Of a DNA stretch of 11,281 bases, positions 1 to 7,340 are shown piece after piece. Numbering within the stretch: the first letter of the stretch is position 1; every line of letters begins with the position of its first letter. The notes beneath the pieces are model-generated. The model was not told where the DNA came from. It was given only the letters and a program-made list of their open reading frames with translations, and did no database searches. Source of the DNA: Tieghemiomyces parasiticus (Eukaryota; Kickxellomycota; Dimargaritomycetes; Dimargaritales; Dimargaritaceae); contig JANBPT010001286.1 of NCBI GenBank assembly GCA_027575765.1, positions 1-11,281 of the forward strand, in the 5' to 3' direction. Both the position numbers and the translations under genes were made by a program.

Positions 1-355
1 GGAGTCGGAACACCGCATGGATGGATCGGGAGCACACGGTGAGACCAGGTGAAACCTGTCAAGAGGCCAAGGAAAACTCCCGCTTGTCAGGGGTTTAGTC
101 GGATGGCACCGCGGTGTCAACCCTTGAGGGGCACTTCTAGGGGCTGCCTATTCATGCGATGACCACGTCACGCAAGAATGTTCAGCCTAAGTGGAGACGC
201 TTTATTCATGAGACAACTTAGAGGGTGATTGATATCGTGTGCCCCTATTTCACAACCCCACTCATAGCCGCATCTGCCGGCCCAAACCGCTATATTAGGC
301 ACGAGGGCCTGTACAAACCACCTTTATTCTCCGTCGTATCGGCTTATAGTATGAT
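1..355. other. Left-edge intergenic stretch
   Basis: I see no convincing coding region on either strand. The stretch is the 3' flank of the minus-strand SRRM1-like gene and holds its likely poly(A) signal at 323-328. A CACGTCA motif near 163-169 resembles a CRE half site but is unsupported. No tRNA-like or repeated structure was found. Confidence 0.5.
323..328 (-). terminator. Poly(A) signal of the SRRM1-like gene
   Basis: TTTATT on the plus strand reads AATAAA on the minus strand, about 28 nt beyond the TGA stop at 356-358. Position and sequence fit a canonical eukaryotic polyadenylation signal. A second TTTATT near 203 could be a distal site. Confidence 0.5.
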
Positions 356-2200
356 TCAGTCCCGGCGCGAGTAGCCGTGGCTGTGGCGATGACGGCGCTC
401 ACGGTCGTAGGGGCTAGGGCTCCGGCGGCGGTAGTCACGGTCTCTGCTACGACTACGGTAGCGAGATCGTCGCTCCCGTGAGTAGTCCCGATGCCGACGA
501 GGGGAACGCCGTCTGCGGGAGCTAGACCGCCGACGGCGATCGACGACGGGCTCGCGAGAAGGCGTTCGACGCCTGCGGTCGCTATGGCGACCTTCGGTTG
601 AGAGATCCCGGCGCGGGGCGGGCGAGTGCGCCCGTAGGGGAGAATCTGGCGACAGCGGACTCACGGGTGTGGATTCCTTGCGTGGCTCCTGCGGAGGTGT
701 GGGCTACCAAAAATAGGGCGAACCGGCAAATCAAGGAAGGAATCAGTTAGGACTGGGTCACTCAGTAACAAATTCTGGGCGGATGTTGCCTGATAACAGC
801 GATTATTTATGAACTAGAACGCTAGTCGCGGCACTTACCTTGGCTATGGATGCCTGCACGACTGCGGCGATTTCCTGGGCCCGTTTAGCCAACTCGTCGC
901 GCTTGAGATTGATTTCAGCGCGGATGCGCTCATCCTCGGTCTGTGTGGAGCCGTGAAGGGGTAATCAGAGTGTTAATATCAATGTCCTTAGAGTGGGTAT
1001 TGTCGCTTCAGTTCGCCGATGGTTGGCTTCGGCCGGGTATTCCCCACTTCCTATCCTCAAACGAGTAGGAGGTGAGGTATGAGCAATCGACAAACCTACC
1101 TTGCGCTTCAGAATTTCTTGTTTTTTAATCTCCAGAATCTCGGGGGGAATACCGCCAATTGCCGCCTGTGCGTTGATGAGCATTTTCCATAGGTCGCGCA
1201 TGAAGGGACTGGACTTGTCGCCCAAGAAACCGGTCAGATTGATCTGCATGTCCTTTGGGTCGGGGCTCTGGGGGATGCAATGACATCGGACAGGTGGTGG
1301 TGCAGGGGGGCTGTAACTTTAGCAAAGCGGAGAGGACGCAGTAAACGAACTGGTAGGAAACGGAGATAGCGGTCACATAGGATCCTGACAGTAGGTCAGC
1401 CTATTGTAATGACCTTACCTCGGACTCTAGCATGCCGTAAATGTATTCCAGAACGACCTCATCATCAAACCCGAGCAAGTCGGTGATGCGCTGGGCGATC
1501 CAGGGCTTGATTACAGTCATGTTGACTTTCTTGGTGTTGACCTAATACGCAAGAGGAGGACGGGTGGTGGTTTAGGAAAGTCGGGGAAGCAGAGACTGGT
1601 TAAAGAGAGATCTTCCTAGGTTTCCAAACATAACAATAAAAAGATCTGGGAACGGCCACAAAGTGGTAGTAGGCGACAGGGTATCGCCCTAAGTGCAGGT
1701 CGAACCATGTGTTTACCTTCTGGGAGAAATCGGCCGGGAAGTTAATTGACTTGCGCAGCGTCTGCTGCTTATTGCTAAAACGCGGATCCTGCTCCGCGGT
1801 GGTGCCCTACAAAGGGAGCCATTAGAATACAGTATAGTTGGGGCGGAGATAGGACTGTAGAGGTTAACGTAGTGACTATGTGGCAGTGGGTTGTAGTGTA
1901 TTTGGCCAAGAGTTCGCTATTGCGACATGAAAGATATTCAACTCCCAAATTTATGCCAGGCAATCTGGTGAAAAGAGACGACTCGTCACGCAGCTCACGC
2001 GCTAGCATCGAGCTGACAGTAAGAACAAGCCAAATGGATGTATACGGACGCGATCAGTTAGTCGTCATGGTAGAGGAAGATAAACCCCCCGAATGCTGCA
2101 CCGCCCATAATGCAAAACTTGGTGGCGTGTCACTAGGCTTTAATGGCGAGACCTGAAGCCTAAGCAGGTCGAAACTTACCCGGAATCCGTGTCCACTCAT
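356..2200 (-). CDS. SRRM1: SRRM1/SRm160-like splicing coactivator (PWI domain plus RS tail), six exons
   Basis: Nuclear splicing cofactor of the SRRM1 (SRm160) family; the PWI domain binds nucleic acid and the RS tail contacts SR proteins and snRNPs. Exons on the minus strand are 2200-2180, 1806-1717, 1541-1419, 1267-1100, 940-839 and 703 (or 688)-356. All junctions are GT-AG and phase 0, giving 283 (or 278) aa. The N terminus, MSGHGFR joined to GTTAEQDPRFSNKQ, matches the conserved start of the family. The PWI domain covers about residues 38-134, with the KPWI signature at 49-52 and the conserved MQINLTGF segment at about 85-92. A charged helix follows (135-168), then an Arg/Ser-rich tail with many RS, SR and RD pairs to the C terminus. 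Animal SRRM1 is roughly 900 aa, so this is a minimal form, short mainly in the RS region. Introns are 373, 175, 151, 159 and about 135-150 nt. The last has a CTAAC branch-like motif and two in-frame acceptors. The family call is firm; exon ends are my own reading of splice signals. Confidence 0.9.
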
Positions 2201-2677
2201 TGTGTTGAAGATAATTTCGTGGTGAAAAATAAAAGGCTGAAGGGGAAGTGAAAGAAATCGACGAGAAGGATGTTGCAGGAGAAGAGCAGAATAATAAATG
2301 CGAAAGGTGCCGGCTCGGTTGAAAAGGGCAGTCAAACCGGGCCAAGTAGCATATGGAGTGACCGCTCTGGAAGTCGCGCACACACGAAGGAGGTGCGTTG
2401 CCATTGGCACTGGTCCAGGCAAAGAGCTATGCTCCCCATTACCAGGTATGGCCTAGAAAACAACTCGCCCGGTCGTCCCTAGGTGCCACACGTGATGTGA
2501 CGGATGCAGAGATTCTCGCCACTTTGCGCCTCCCACCAACCGAGATCTGCAGAACCTTATCTGTTTAGCGTCGATTCCCATACCTACGCACCCTAACCCA
2601 TCCGCCCGTCCTACAAGATCACATTATTAGATTCACCGGTCCGCCCTCCCATTCCTGTTCAAAGCGTTGTTCCTACC
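2201..2677. promoter_or_regulatory. Shared divergent promoter region, SRRM1-like / bL36m
   Basis: This 477-bp region separates two head-to-head start codons and must hold both upstream regions. The part next to the plus-strand gene (about 2520-2660) is rich in C and T, as is common near fungal transcription starts. An E-box-like CACGTG lies at 2489-2494 and a CCAAT (as ATTGG) near 2404-2408. These motifs are short enough to occur by chance, so individual sites are not claimed. Short ORFs crossing the region show no recognisable protein. Confidence 0.4.
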
Positions 2678-2974
2678 ATGTTCTCCCTACTCCGGCGAGC
2701 GATTCGCACCGTCCCGGCTGTCACTGCCATGTCCACCCCTACGGGCCTGACCCGGCTCTTCTCGACCCGCCTGCTCACACCCGTCTGGCGCACCGGGCCG
2801 GTCACTTCCTCCGCCCTGGCCAACCCAAATCTCGGCACGCTGACCCTGCGCCGCGGCATGAAGGTGCGGACGTCCGTCAAGAAGATGTGCGACTGCTGCA
2901 AGTTTGTTCGCCGCCGCGGCCGTCTGTTCGTGATTTGCAGCCAGCACAAGAAGCACAAGCAGCGTCAGGGTTAA
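2678..2974 (+). CDS. RTC6: Mitochondrial large-subunit ribosomal protein bL36m
   Basis: Component of the mitochondrial ribosome large subunit (bL36 family, Pfam Ribosomal_L36); the yeast counterpart is RTC6. The 98-aa product has an N-terminal extension of about 60 residues that is rich in Arg, Ser, Thr and Leu and nearly free of acidic residues, which is typical of a matrix-targeting presequence. An R-x-F-S context near residues 27-30 could be a processing site. Residues 61-98 form a complete bL36 core, from MKVRTSVKK to the ending KHKQRQG. The zinc-knuckle ligands are all present: C71, C74, C87 and H93, in the C-x2-C-x12-C-x5-H pattern. An extra cysteine sits at residue 73. The start ATG lies in a good ACCATG context, no intron is needed, and the stop is TAA. 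The gene is divergent from the SRRM1-like gene. Identification is very secure. Confidence 0.95.
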   Translation: MFSLLRRAIRTVPAVTAMSTPTGLTRLFSTRLLTPVWRTGPVTSSALANPNLGTLTLRRGMKVRTSVKKMCDCCKFVRRRGRLFVICSQHKKHKQRQG

Positions 2975-3324
2975 GAGGTTATGCCCCGGGAAAACCTTTC
3001 CACACGTGGTCTAGCCGTACGGTATGGTCTAGGGAGAGGCCTTACAACCTATTGATGCCCAGAGTTGCTCTGAGCTCTGCCCCATCTCCCTATAAACCTA
3101 ATCGACTTAATATCGTACCGGGCTGACTGGTATTTCGTTCTGAGAGTTCGTGGTCGAGGGATCTACGGTATACAAAAAAATGTTTTATAATATAGGAAAT
3201 TGGCCATGAATTTAACGCTAGCACCGAAAGACCTGGATCCGCTGGCCAGCAGCAACAGGTGGGAGAGCGGGAGAGAAGGTGTGGCAATTGGTGTGGTAAG
3301 GCGGGTAGGAGACGACGAGCGGCG
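2975..3324. other. Convergent intergenic region
   Basis: Gap between the ends of the bL36m gene and the minus-strand BRCT gene, serving as 3' flank for both. An AT-rich patch at about 3170-3200 (a run of A, then TTTTATAATATA) is the obvious place for 3'-end formation of the BRCT gene, although no exact AATAAA is seen. TATAAA near 3091 could serve the plus-strand gene. No coding potential is recognised. Confidence 0.45.
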
Positions 3325-4350
3325 CTAGTGGCGACTATGGCCCCCCAGGACAGGAAAGTGGGGCACGTTACGACGCACAGAGTAGCCATCGGCGTTGGGC
3401 ACAAATGAAACCACCCCTTCCAAGAGCTCCCGGCTGGTATCGGGGTCGGCCACATCGACATTGTAGCGAAGGACGATCCGGTGCTCGTCGACGGCGAAGG
3501 GACCGATGGAGCTGGCGTTCGATAGTCGGCTGACATGAGACACCACGCTCTGGGTATCGGACATGTGGTCTGCCCACGCTTCCGACGGGTCTGGCCGCCA
3601 ACCGGACGGAGTGTGGCTAGTAGTATCGAACGGTTGCAGGGACTGGGTGGAAAGCCGGCGTGGGCGTTTGGTCAGTCGGCGAGCGGCCGGGTCAGTGAGT
3701 CCACGGTACGGGTGACTCGAACTACCGCTACAACTCCCGCCATGGCCGCCGCGGAGGTACGCCGTTCGCTGTAGGGCTACCGACCCCGGCGGGGGCGAAT
3801 AGGCCTGAACTAATTCAGCGACGGAGAGCCGCGGATGGGCTGCGCCTAAACCTATCGGCGTCCCCGGGCTGGGTCGCGTGGAGCCTGCACGGCGGAACCG
3901 CGGTGTGGCTAACGATGAGCCATGGGCCGAGTAAGGAGGGCTCGTCAACGACGCTGACGACAACCGGCGATTTTGCAGTCTACTTCCATTACCGACGCTT
4001 CCTGGTGTAGCTCCGCTGAAGGCCGGTGGAAGCTGTGGTGATGGCGGGGGTAGGCCCGTCGTTGGGGGTTTATTGCCATCCCCCTCGGGCCGCGGCGCCA
4101 ACACGTAGGGCCCCACGGCTCGCCGACCCCGGGATAAGTGGCAGTCGAGAATCCAGGCCGACCGGTAGATCACTTTGCCTGCGCTCTGAAGGCGGTGGGT
4201 CTCGGGGTCGTTGCAGTTGTTGCTGAAGATGTAGAGCGTCTGGTCCGAGGGCGTGTCGACCCGAGCCCCGCCCTCCGTGAGCCAAATGTCCACGTGGGTT
4301 CGCGGGACGCTCCGGGCGAACCAGGCACAGCAGCTGGCGAAGAGCTGCAT
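3325..4350 (-). CDS. Protein with an N-terminal BRCT domain and a disordered tail
   Basis: Single-exon reading gives 341 aa. Residues 1-85 fit one BRCT domain: opening LF at 3-4, the glycine pair at 27-28 (TEGGARV), a hydrophobic TLYIFSN strand at 38-44, and the hallmark W-x3-C at W66-C70 (SAWILDC). BRCT domains act in DNA-damage response, replication and telomere proteins, usually by binding phosphopeptides or partner BRCTs. Residues 86-285 are Pro/Ser/Gly-rich and probably disordered, with a basic cluster at 224-232 (RRLTKRPRR) that could be a nuclear signal. The last ~50 residues are less biased and may form a small fold. The start is the first in-frame ATG; the BRCT would then begin almost at residue 1, so an upstream exon is possible (an acceptor-like CCATTAG lies about 26 nt upstream of the ATG). 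I cannot assign a named family; Rap1-, Rev1- or XRCC1-type proteins are not excluded. Confidence 0.8.
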   Translation of the reverse strand: MQLFASCCAWFARSVPRTHVDIWLTEGGARVDTPSDQTLYIFSNNCNDPETHRLQSAGKVIYRSAWILDCHLSRGRRAVGPYVLAPRPEGDGNKPPTTGLPPPSPQLPPAFSGATPGSVGNGSRLQNRRLSSASLTSPPYSAHGSSLATPRFRRAGSTRPSPGTPIGLGAAHPRLSVAELVQAYSPPPGSVALQRTAYLRGGHGGSCSGSSSHPYRGLTDPAARRLTKRPRRLSTQSLQPFDTTSHTPSGWRPDPSEAWADHMSDTQSVVSHVSRLSNASSIGPFAVDEHRIVLRYNVDVADPDTSRELLEGVVSFVPNADGYSVRRNVPHFPVLGGHSRH

Positions 4351-4687
4351 GGCATACACAGTATGTGGTGGTGCTAATGGGACGAAGTGGCCAAGAGCTT
4401 ATAAAAAAAATGAGGCGGGAATGTAGTAGGGAGGCGGGGAAATGGCGGAGATGGTGCGTCAAGGGGTGTGAATGTGAAAGTTTGGCAAGAAGGCCGGAAA
4501 GTTTAACATGGGTCTCGAGCCATGTGATTTCCCGGTTTTTGTCGGTGGCGTGTTAATAGACTGATTACATTTATTGTGGGGGCGGGTGCTATTTTTAAAG
4601 CAGGTTTATTTTTTTTACAATTTGGCCGTTTTACCAGACCGTGTCCAGGATCCTCTATCCAGGGCTTTAATAATGGCAGAGTATGGA
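4351..4687 (-). promoter_or_regulatory. Promoter region of the BRCT gene and 3' flank of the upstream gene
   Basis: This gap lies between two tandem minus-strand genes. Read on the minus strand it contains AATAAA signals for the upstream gene, then a C/T-rich stretch (about 4410-4500), then a TATA-like TTTTTATAAG at about 4399-4408, roughly 50 nt before the BRCT ATG. This order fits 3'-end formation followed by a core promoter. Motifs are by eye only. Confidence 0.4.
4605..4610 (-). terminator. Poly(A) signal of the 477-aa gene
   Basis: TTTATT on the plus strand reads AATAAA on the minus strand, 78 nt beyond the stop at 4688-4690. It is next to a run of T/A. A second copy lies at 4570-4575. 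Confidence 0.5.
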
Positions 4688-6121
4688 TCACGGCGACGTC
4701 ACGTACTGCCGCAGCCGCAAGAGGTCGGTCACCCATAGCGTGCTCAGCGGTGAGGTCCTGACCCCTAAGACTAGGCTAGGTACTAGCTGGTCTGTTTCCT
4801 TCCCTGTCAGATGATTTTGTAGATGGTCCCCAGTCCATTGATACCTATCGCTCAAGGGATCCGACGCCTTAAGGTTCGATAGTAGCCGCGGTAGGAACTC
4901 CGTGACCAACTCTGGGGAAATGAGTCGGGCAAGGTCAAAACAGGGGACTGCTCTACTTGCCTCGGCGGTGGTGGCCGACGGAATGCTCAGGGTTCCGAGG
5001 TCAATAGCGGGTGATTTGATGCGGTTGAAGGGGGGAAGCTGTTGGTAGTACGGCAGGAAAGCCATGGCAGGCGCGAAGGAAGTGTCGAGCTCGGACTGCG
5101 GGTCGGGTCGGTCGGTAGCGGCGGAAGAGCAATATAGGTTTTGCACTGCCTTCCAAGGGATGACTAGGACGCAGGCCAGGTCTGTCAATGATGAATAGGT
5201 CTGAGCGCCGGAAGGGGCGGGTAGCGGAGCTACAGCCGGATAATCGCTAGCCTCCACCTCCAAGATCCGTTCCTCAAGACTGCTCACCTGCCGGAGGGAA
5301 TGATCTAGGGTGGGCGGAAGGCAGGGTTGGTCCGTCCCGTTGTCTATGAGGGTGCTGATGTGGTCCAGTCGGCCAGCTTGGCACGGGTTGAGAGCAACTT
5401 TACCGAAGTACATTGTATCCAGGATACGGGGCTCGGCAGCGGGACACGCGGCGCTCAGCGCGCGCCGCCATTGCCCGAGCCAGTGCAGCCCGGCAAGCAT
5501 CTGGAGCGCTAGAACGCGGTACACATGAGTGAGTATATCTGGACGGGCGTATACCGGCTGCTGGATCAGACCGGGTGCCCGTCGCACCAGCTGGTCAACG
5601 TGGGTGTGGTGGCCTAGGCAGTAGAACGCTTTACCCGCCTTGACAGTTCCCAGCGTACTGTCCAGGGTCAGCCACAAGCGACCCGAACCCAGTACGGATG
5701 GAGCATCAGGGAGATCGGGGACCCGGACGCGTTCCTGGGCGATTTGGAATCTCAGCAGTAGGGTCGATGGCAGGCGCTGGCGGGTGACGAGGCACATGCG
5801 GATCGGGCAGGCCATTTGCCGCACTCGCGGGTCGAGGAGGGCCCGGCGGTGCAACCCCTGCTGCACGGTGCTAGTGATGTGTGGTTGAGGCTGGACCGGC
5901 TGATTGATCACCGCGAGCCGCCTGGTCCAGCGAATGTAGGCCCGGGAAGTCATGGCGGCAGGCCGTAGGGCATGATGCAATCTAAACGGCGGGGCAGAGA
6001 GTGGATTACCGTATTGGGCAATCCAATCGCGGATGTACGCTACAGACAGGTTGGTCCTGAGCCCCGTTGCGGCGAGCCTAGCTCCTGAGCTGATTGCTGG
6101 GCCAGCCGGAATCCCTCCCAT
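4688..6121 (-). CDS. Uncharacterised protein, at least 477 aa
   Basis: Long open frame of about 1.6 kb on the minus strand. I chose the ATG at 6121 because it is the first in-frame ATG and has a strong ACCATGG context; this gives 477 aa. The frame stays open without a stop to 6286 and beyond, so an upstream exon could add an N terminus. The extra translated stretch is basic and free of acidic clusters (RPPRRSLRLQAARPTGQ region), which would suit a mitochondrial presequence, but this is inference. The product is not low-complexity: it mixes hydrophobic and charged residues evenly, has scattered Cys, His and Trp (for example a YCLGHHTHVDQL segment) and is mostly helical in appearance. I see no transmembrane helix and no motif I recognise. 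The stop is followed by an AATAAA. Competing frames on the other strand are all short, which supports this strand. It is in tandem with the BRCT gene and divergent from the Pro/Ser-rich gene. Confidence 0.7.
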   Translation of the reverse strand: MGGIPAGPAISSGARLAATGLRTNLSVAYIRDWIAQYGNPLSAPPFRLHHALRPAAMTSRAYIRWTRRLAVINQPVQPQPHITSTVQQGLHRRALLDPRVRQMACPIRMCLVTRQRLPSTLLLRFQIAQERVRVPDLPDAPSVLGSGRLWLTLDSTLGTVKAGKAFYCLGHHTHVDQLVRRAPGLIQQPVYARPDILTHVYRVLALQMLAGLHWLGQWRRALSAACPAAEPRILDTMYFGKVALNPCQAGRLDHISTLIDNGTDQPCLPPTLDHSLRQVSSLEERILEVEASDYPAVAPLPAPSGAQTYSSLTDLACVLVIPWKAVQNLYCSSAATDRPDPQSELDTSFAPAMAFLPYYQQLPPFNRIKSPAIDLGTLSIPSATTAEASRAVPCFDLARLISPELVTEFLPRLLSNLKASDPLSDRYQWTGDHLQNHLTGKETDQLVPSLVLGVRTSPLSTLWVTDLLRLRQYVTSP

Positions 6122-7340
6122 GGTGAACAATTGCACCTGACCTGTGGGACGGGCGGCCTGCAGCCGTAGACTCCGCCGGGGCGGGCGTAACTGGGCAACA
6201 GAAGCTTCGATACACTTAAACTGGAGGGCTGGCAGCAGGCTCTTCAGAACGATAAAAACAAAGCGCGATGGCCGATCATGGTGCACCAGGTGGGTAGTCC
6301 AGCTGTAGAGTGTGTCGTGGACGGAATAGCTGTCGCAGTAAGGGACGGCACAGAGTTTAGTTTAATGCCAGGATGTGGGTGGGCGCCGAGCCCCCTTCAG
6401 AGTAACATCTTGCGTGCTACGCTCAGGAGCCGGCACTTTGGTGGGTTCCAAATGAGGCTTGGGCGGATGACCCGGGTAGGGAATAACCGTCAAACCTAAA
6501 CACGGCGCTTGACTTCACCCTGACTCCATCATTACCTCCGCGGCTATTCTATGTCATTGGGCTCGACAGGGGAAGATTGGCACGTAATGTTTTCCCCCTT
6601 CCCCTCACGACTTTCAGTACAGGTGACAGGTCACATTGCATACTCGCCAGACCGGGCAAGGCGCCTGCGGACCTATCGCTGGTTGCCGGTGCTCCAAGGG
6701 GCAGACGGTACTGGACGCGGCCGGCCTTGCTCTCTGATAGCCGTGTGACCTACGGGCCTAGCAGGCAACGCGGTCGGTTCGTGGAATGTTTGGGAGCGGG
6801 GGGTCTGAGCTGAACCAGTTATAATTATGATTCTGGCATCGAGACCATGGCAAGGGCCTGCAACAGGTCGTTGTCGATGTCTAAAGGCGGCCATGCAGGC
6901 GTGGTTCGTACTAGGCAGTGACAGCTGGCCCCCTCCCTCCTCGCCTGACTCCTGCAACCAACAAGCGACGGGAGCAGCCGGTGGCACTTGGATTGCATTG
7001 CGCTCCATCGGCCGGCCGTGCTGACCCACAAGTGGATGCCCCGCCAAGTGCAGCTGACCACCCTTCGCCCGTTCGCTTCCCCGAGCCCGGCGCGCCCCTC
7101 CCCTTCTCAGTAACTGTACCAATAGCGAGTTCCGCGGCAAGCCTACCTACCCCTTTACGGGTGAATTTTGACTCGCCGCCTCGGCCCTTCACACCCCCTT
7201 TTTGTTTCCACTCTTCGTCTTACTGCCCAGTATTCCACCCTGCCCTCCACCCTTCAAGCCTTACCCCACGCTCCCATCTCGTCCGTTTACGCATTGCCGT
7301 TGACTTCCGAGCACCAAGCTTCGCCTTGTAACCTACCGGT
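6122..7340. promoter_or_regulatory. Long divergent intergenic region
   Basis: About 1.2 kb lies between the chosen starts of two head-to-head genes. From 6122 to 6286 it is still open in the frame of the minus-strand gene and may include its true N terminus or a 5' exon. From about 7040 to 7330 the plus strand is strongly C/T-rich, like fungal promoters and 5' leaders. AG dinucleotides after pyrimidine tracts (for example near 7110 and 7230) would allow a 5'-UTR intron, but no matching donor is convincing. Several ORFs of 60-155 codons on both strands overlap each other here, have no recognisable domains, and are not annotated as genes. Confidence 0.4.

Noticed and set aside
1872..2156. 94-codon plus-strand ORF inside the first intron of the SRRM1-like gene
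   Set aside because: It is antisense within an intron, has no domain or composition bias suggesting a protein, and is of a length expected by chance.
2054..2422. 122-codon minus-strand ORF across the SRRM1-like start
   Set aside because: Only its short MSGHGFR part is coding (exon 1). The rest reads through the 5' flank and into the intron.
2659..2958. Minus-strand ORF opposite bL36m
   Set aside because: It is an antisense shadow of a gene with certain identity.
4070..4462. 130-codon minus-strand ORF overlapping the BRCT start in another frame
   Set aside because: The BRCT motifs are in the other frame; this one is arginine-rich frame-shifted translation.
6673..7140. 155-codon minus-strand ORF in the long intergenic gap
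   Set aside because: It lacks an ATG start at its 5' end, overlaps an equally long plus-strand ORF, and shows no recognisable motif.
6918..7331. 137-codon plus-strand ORF just before the Pro/Ser-rich gene
   Set aside because: It translates a C/T-rich promoter-like tract into Pro/Ser/Phe repeats and stops before the next ATG. It is more likely leader DNA, although an upstream exon cannot be excluded.
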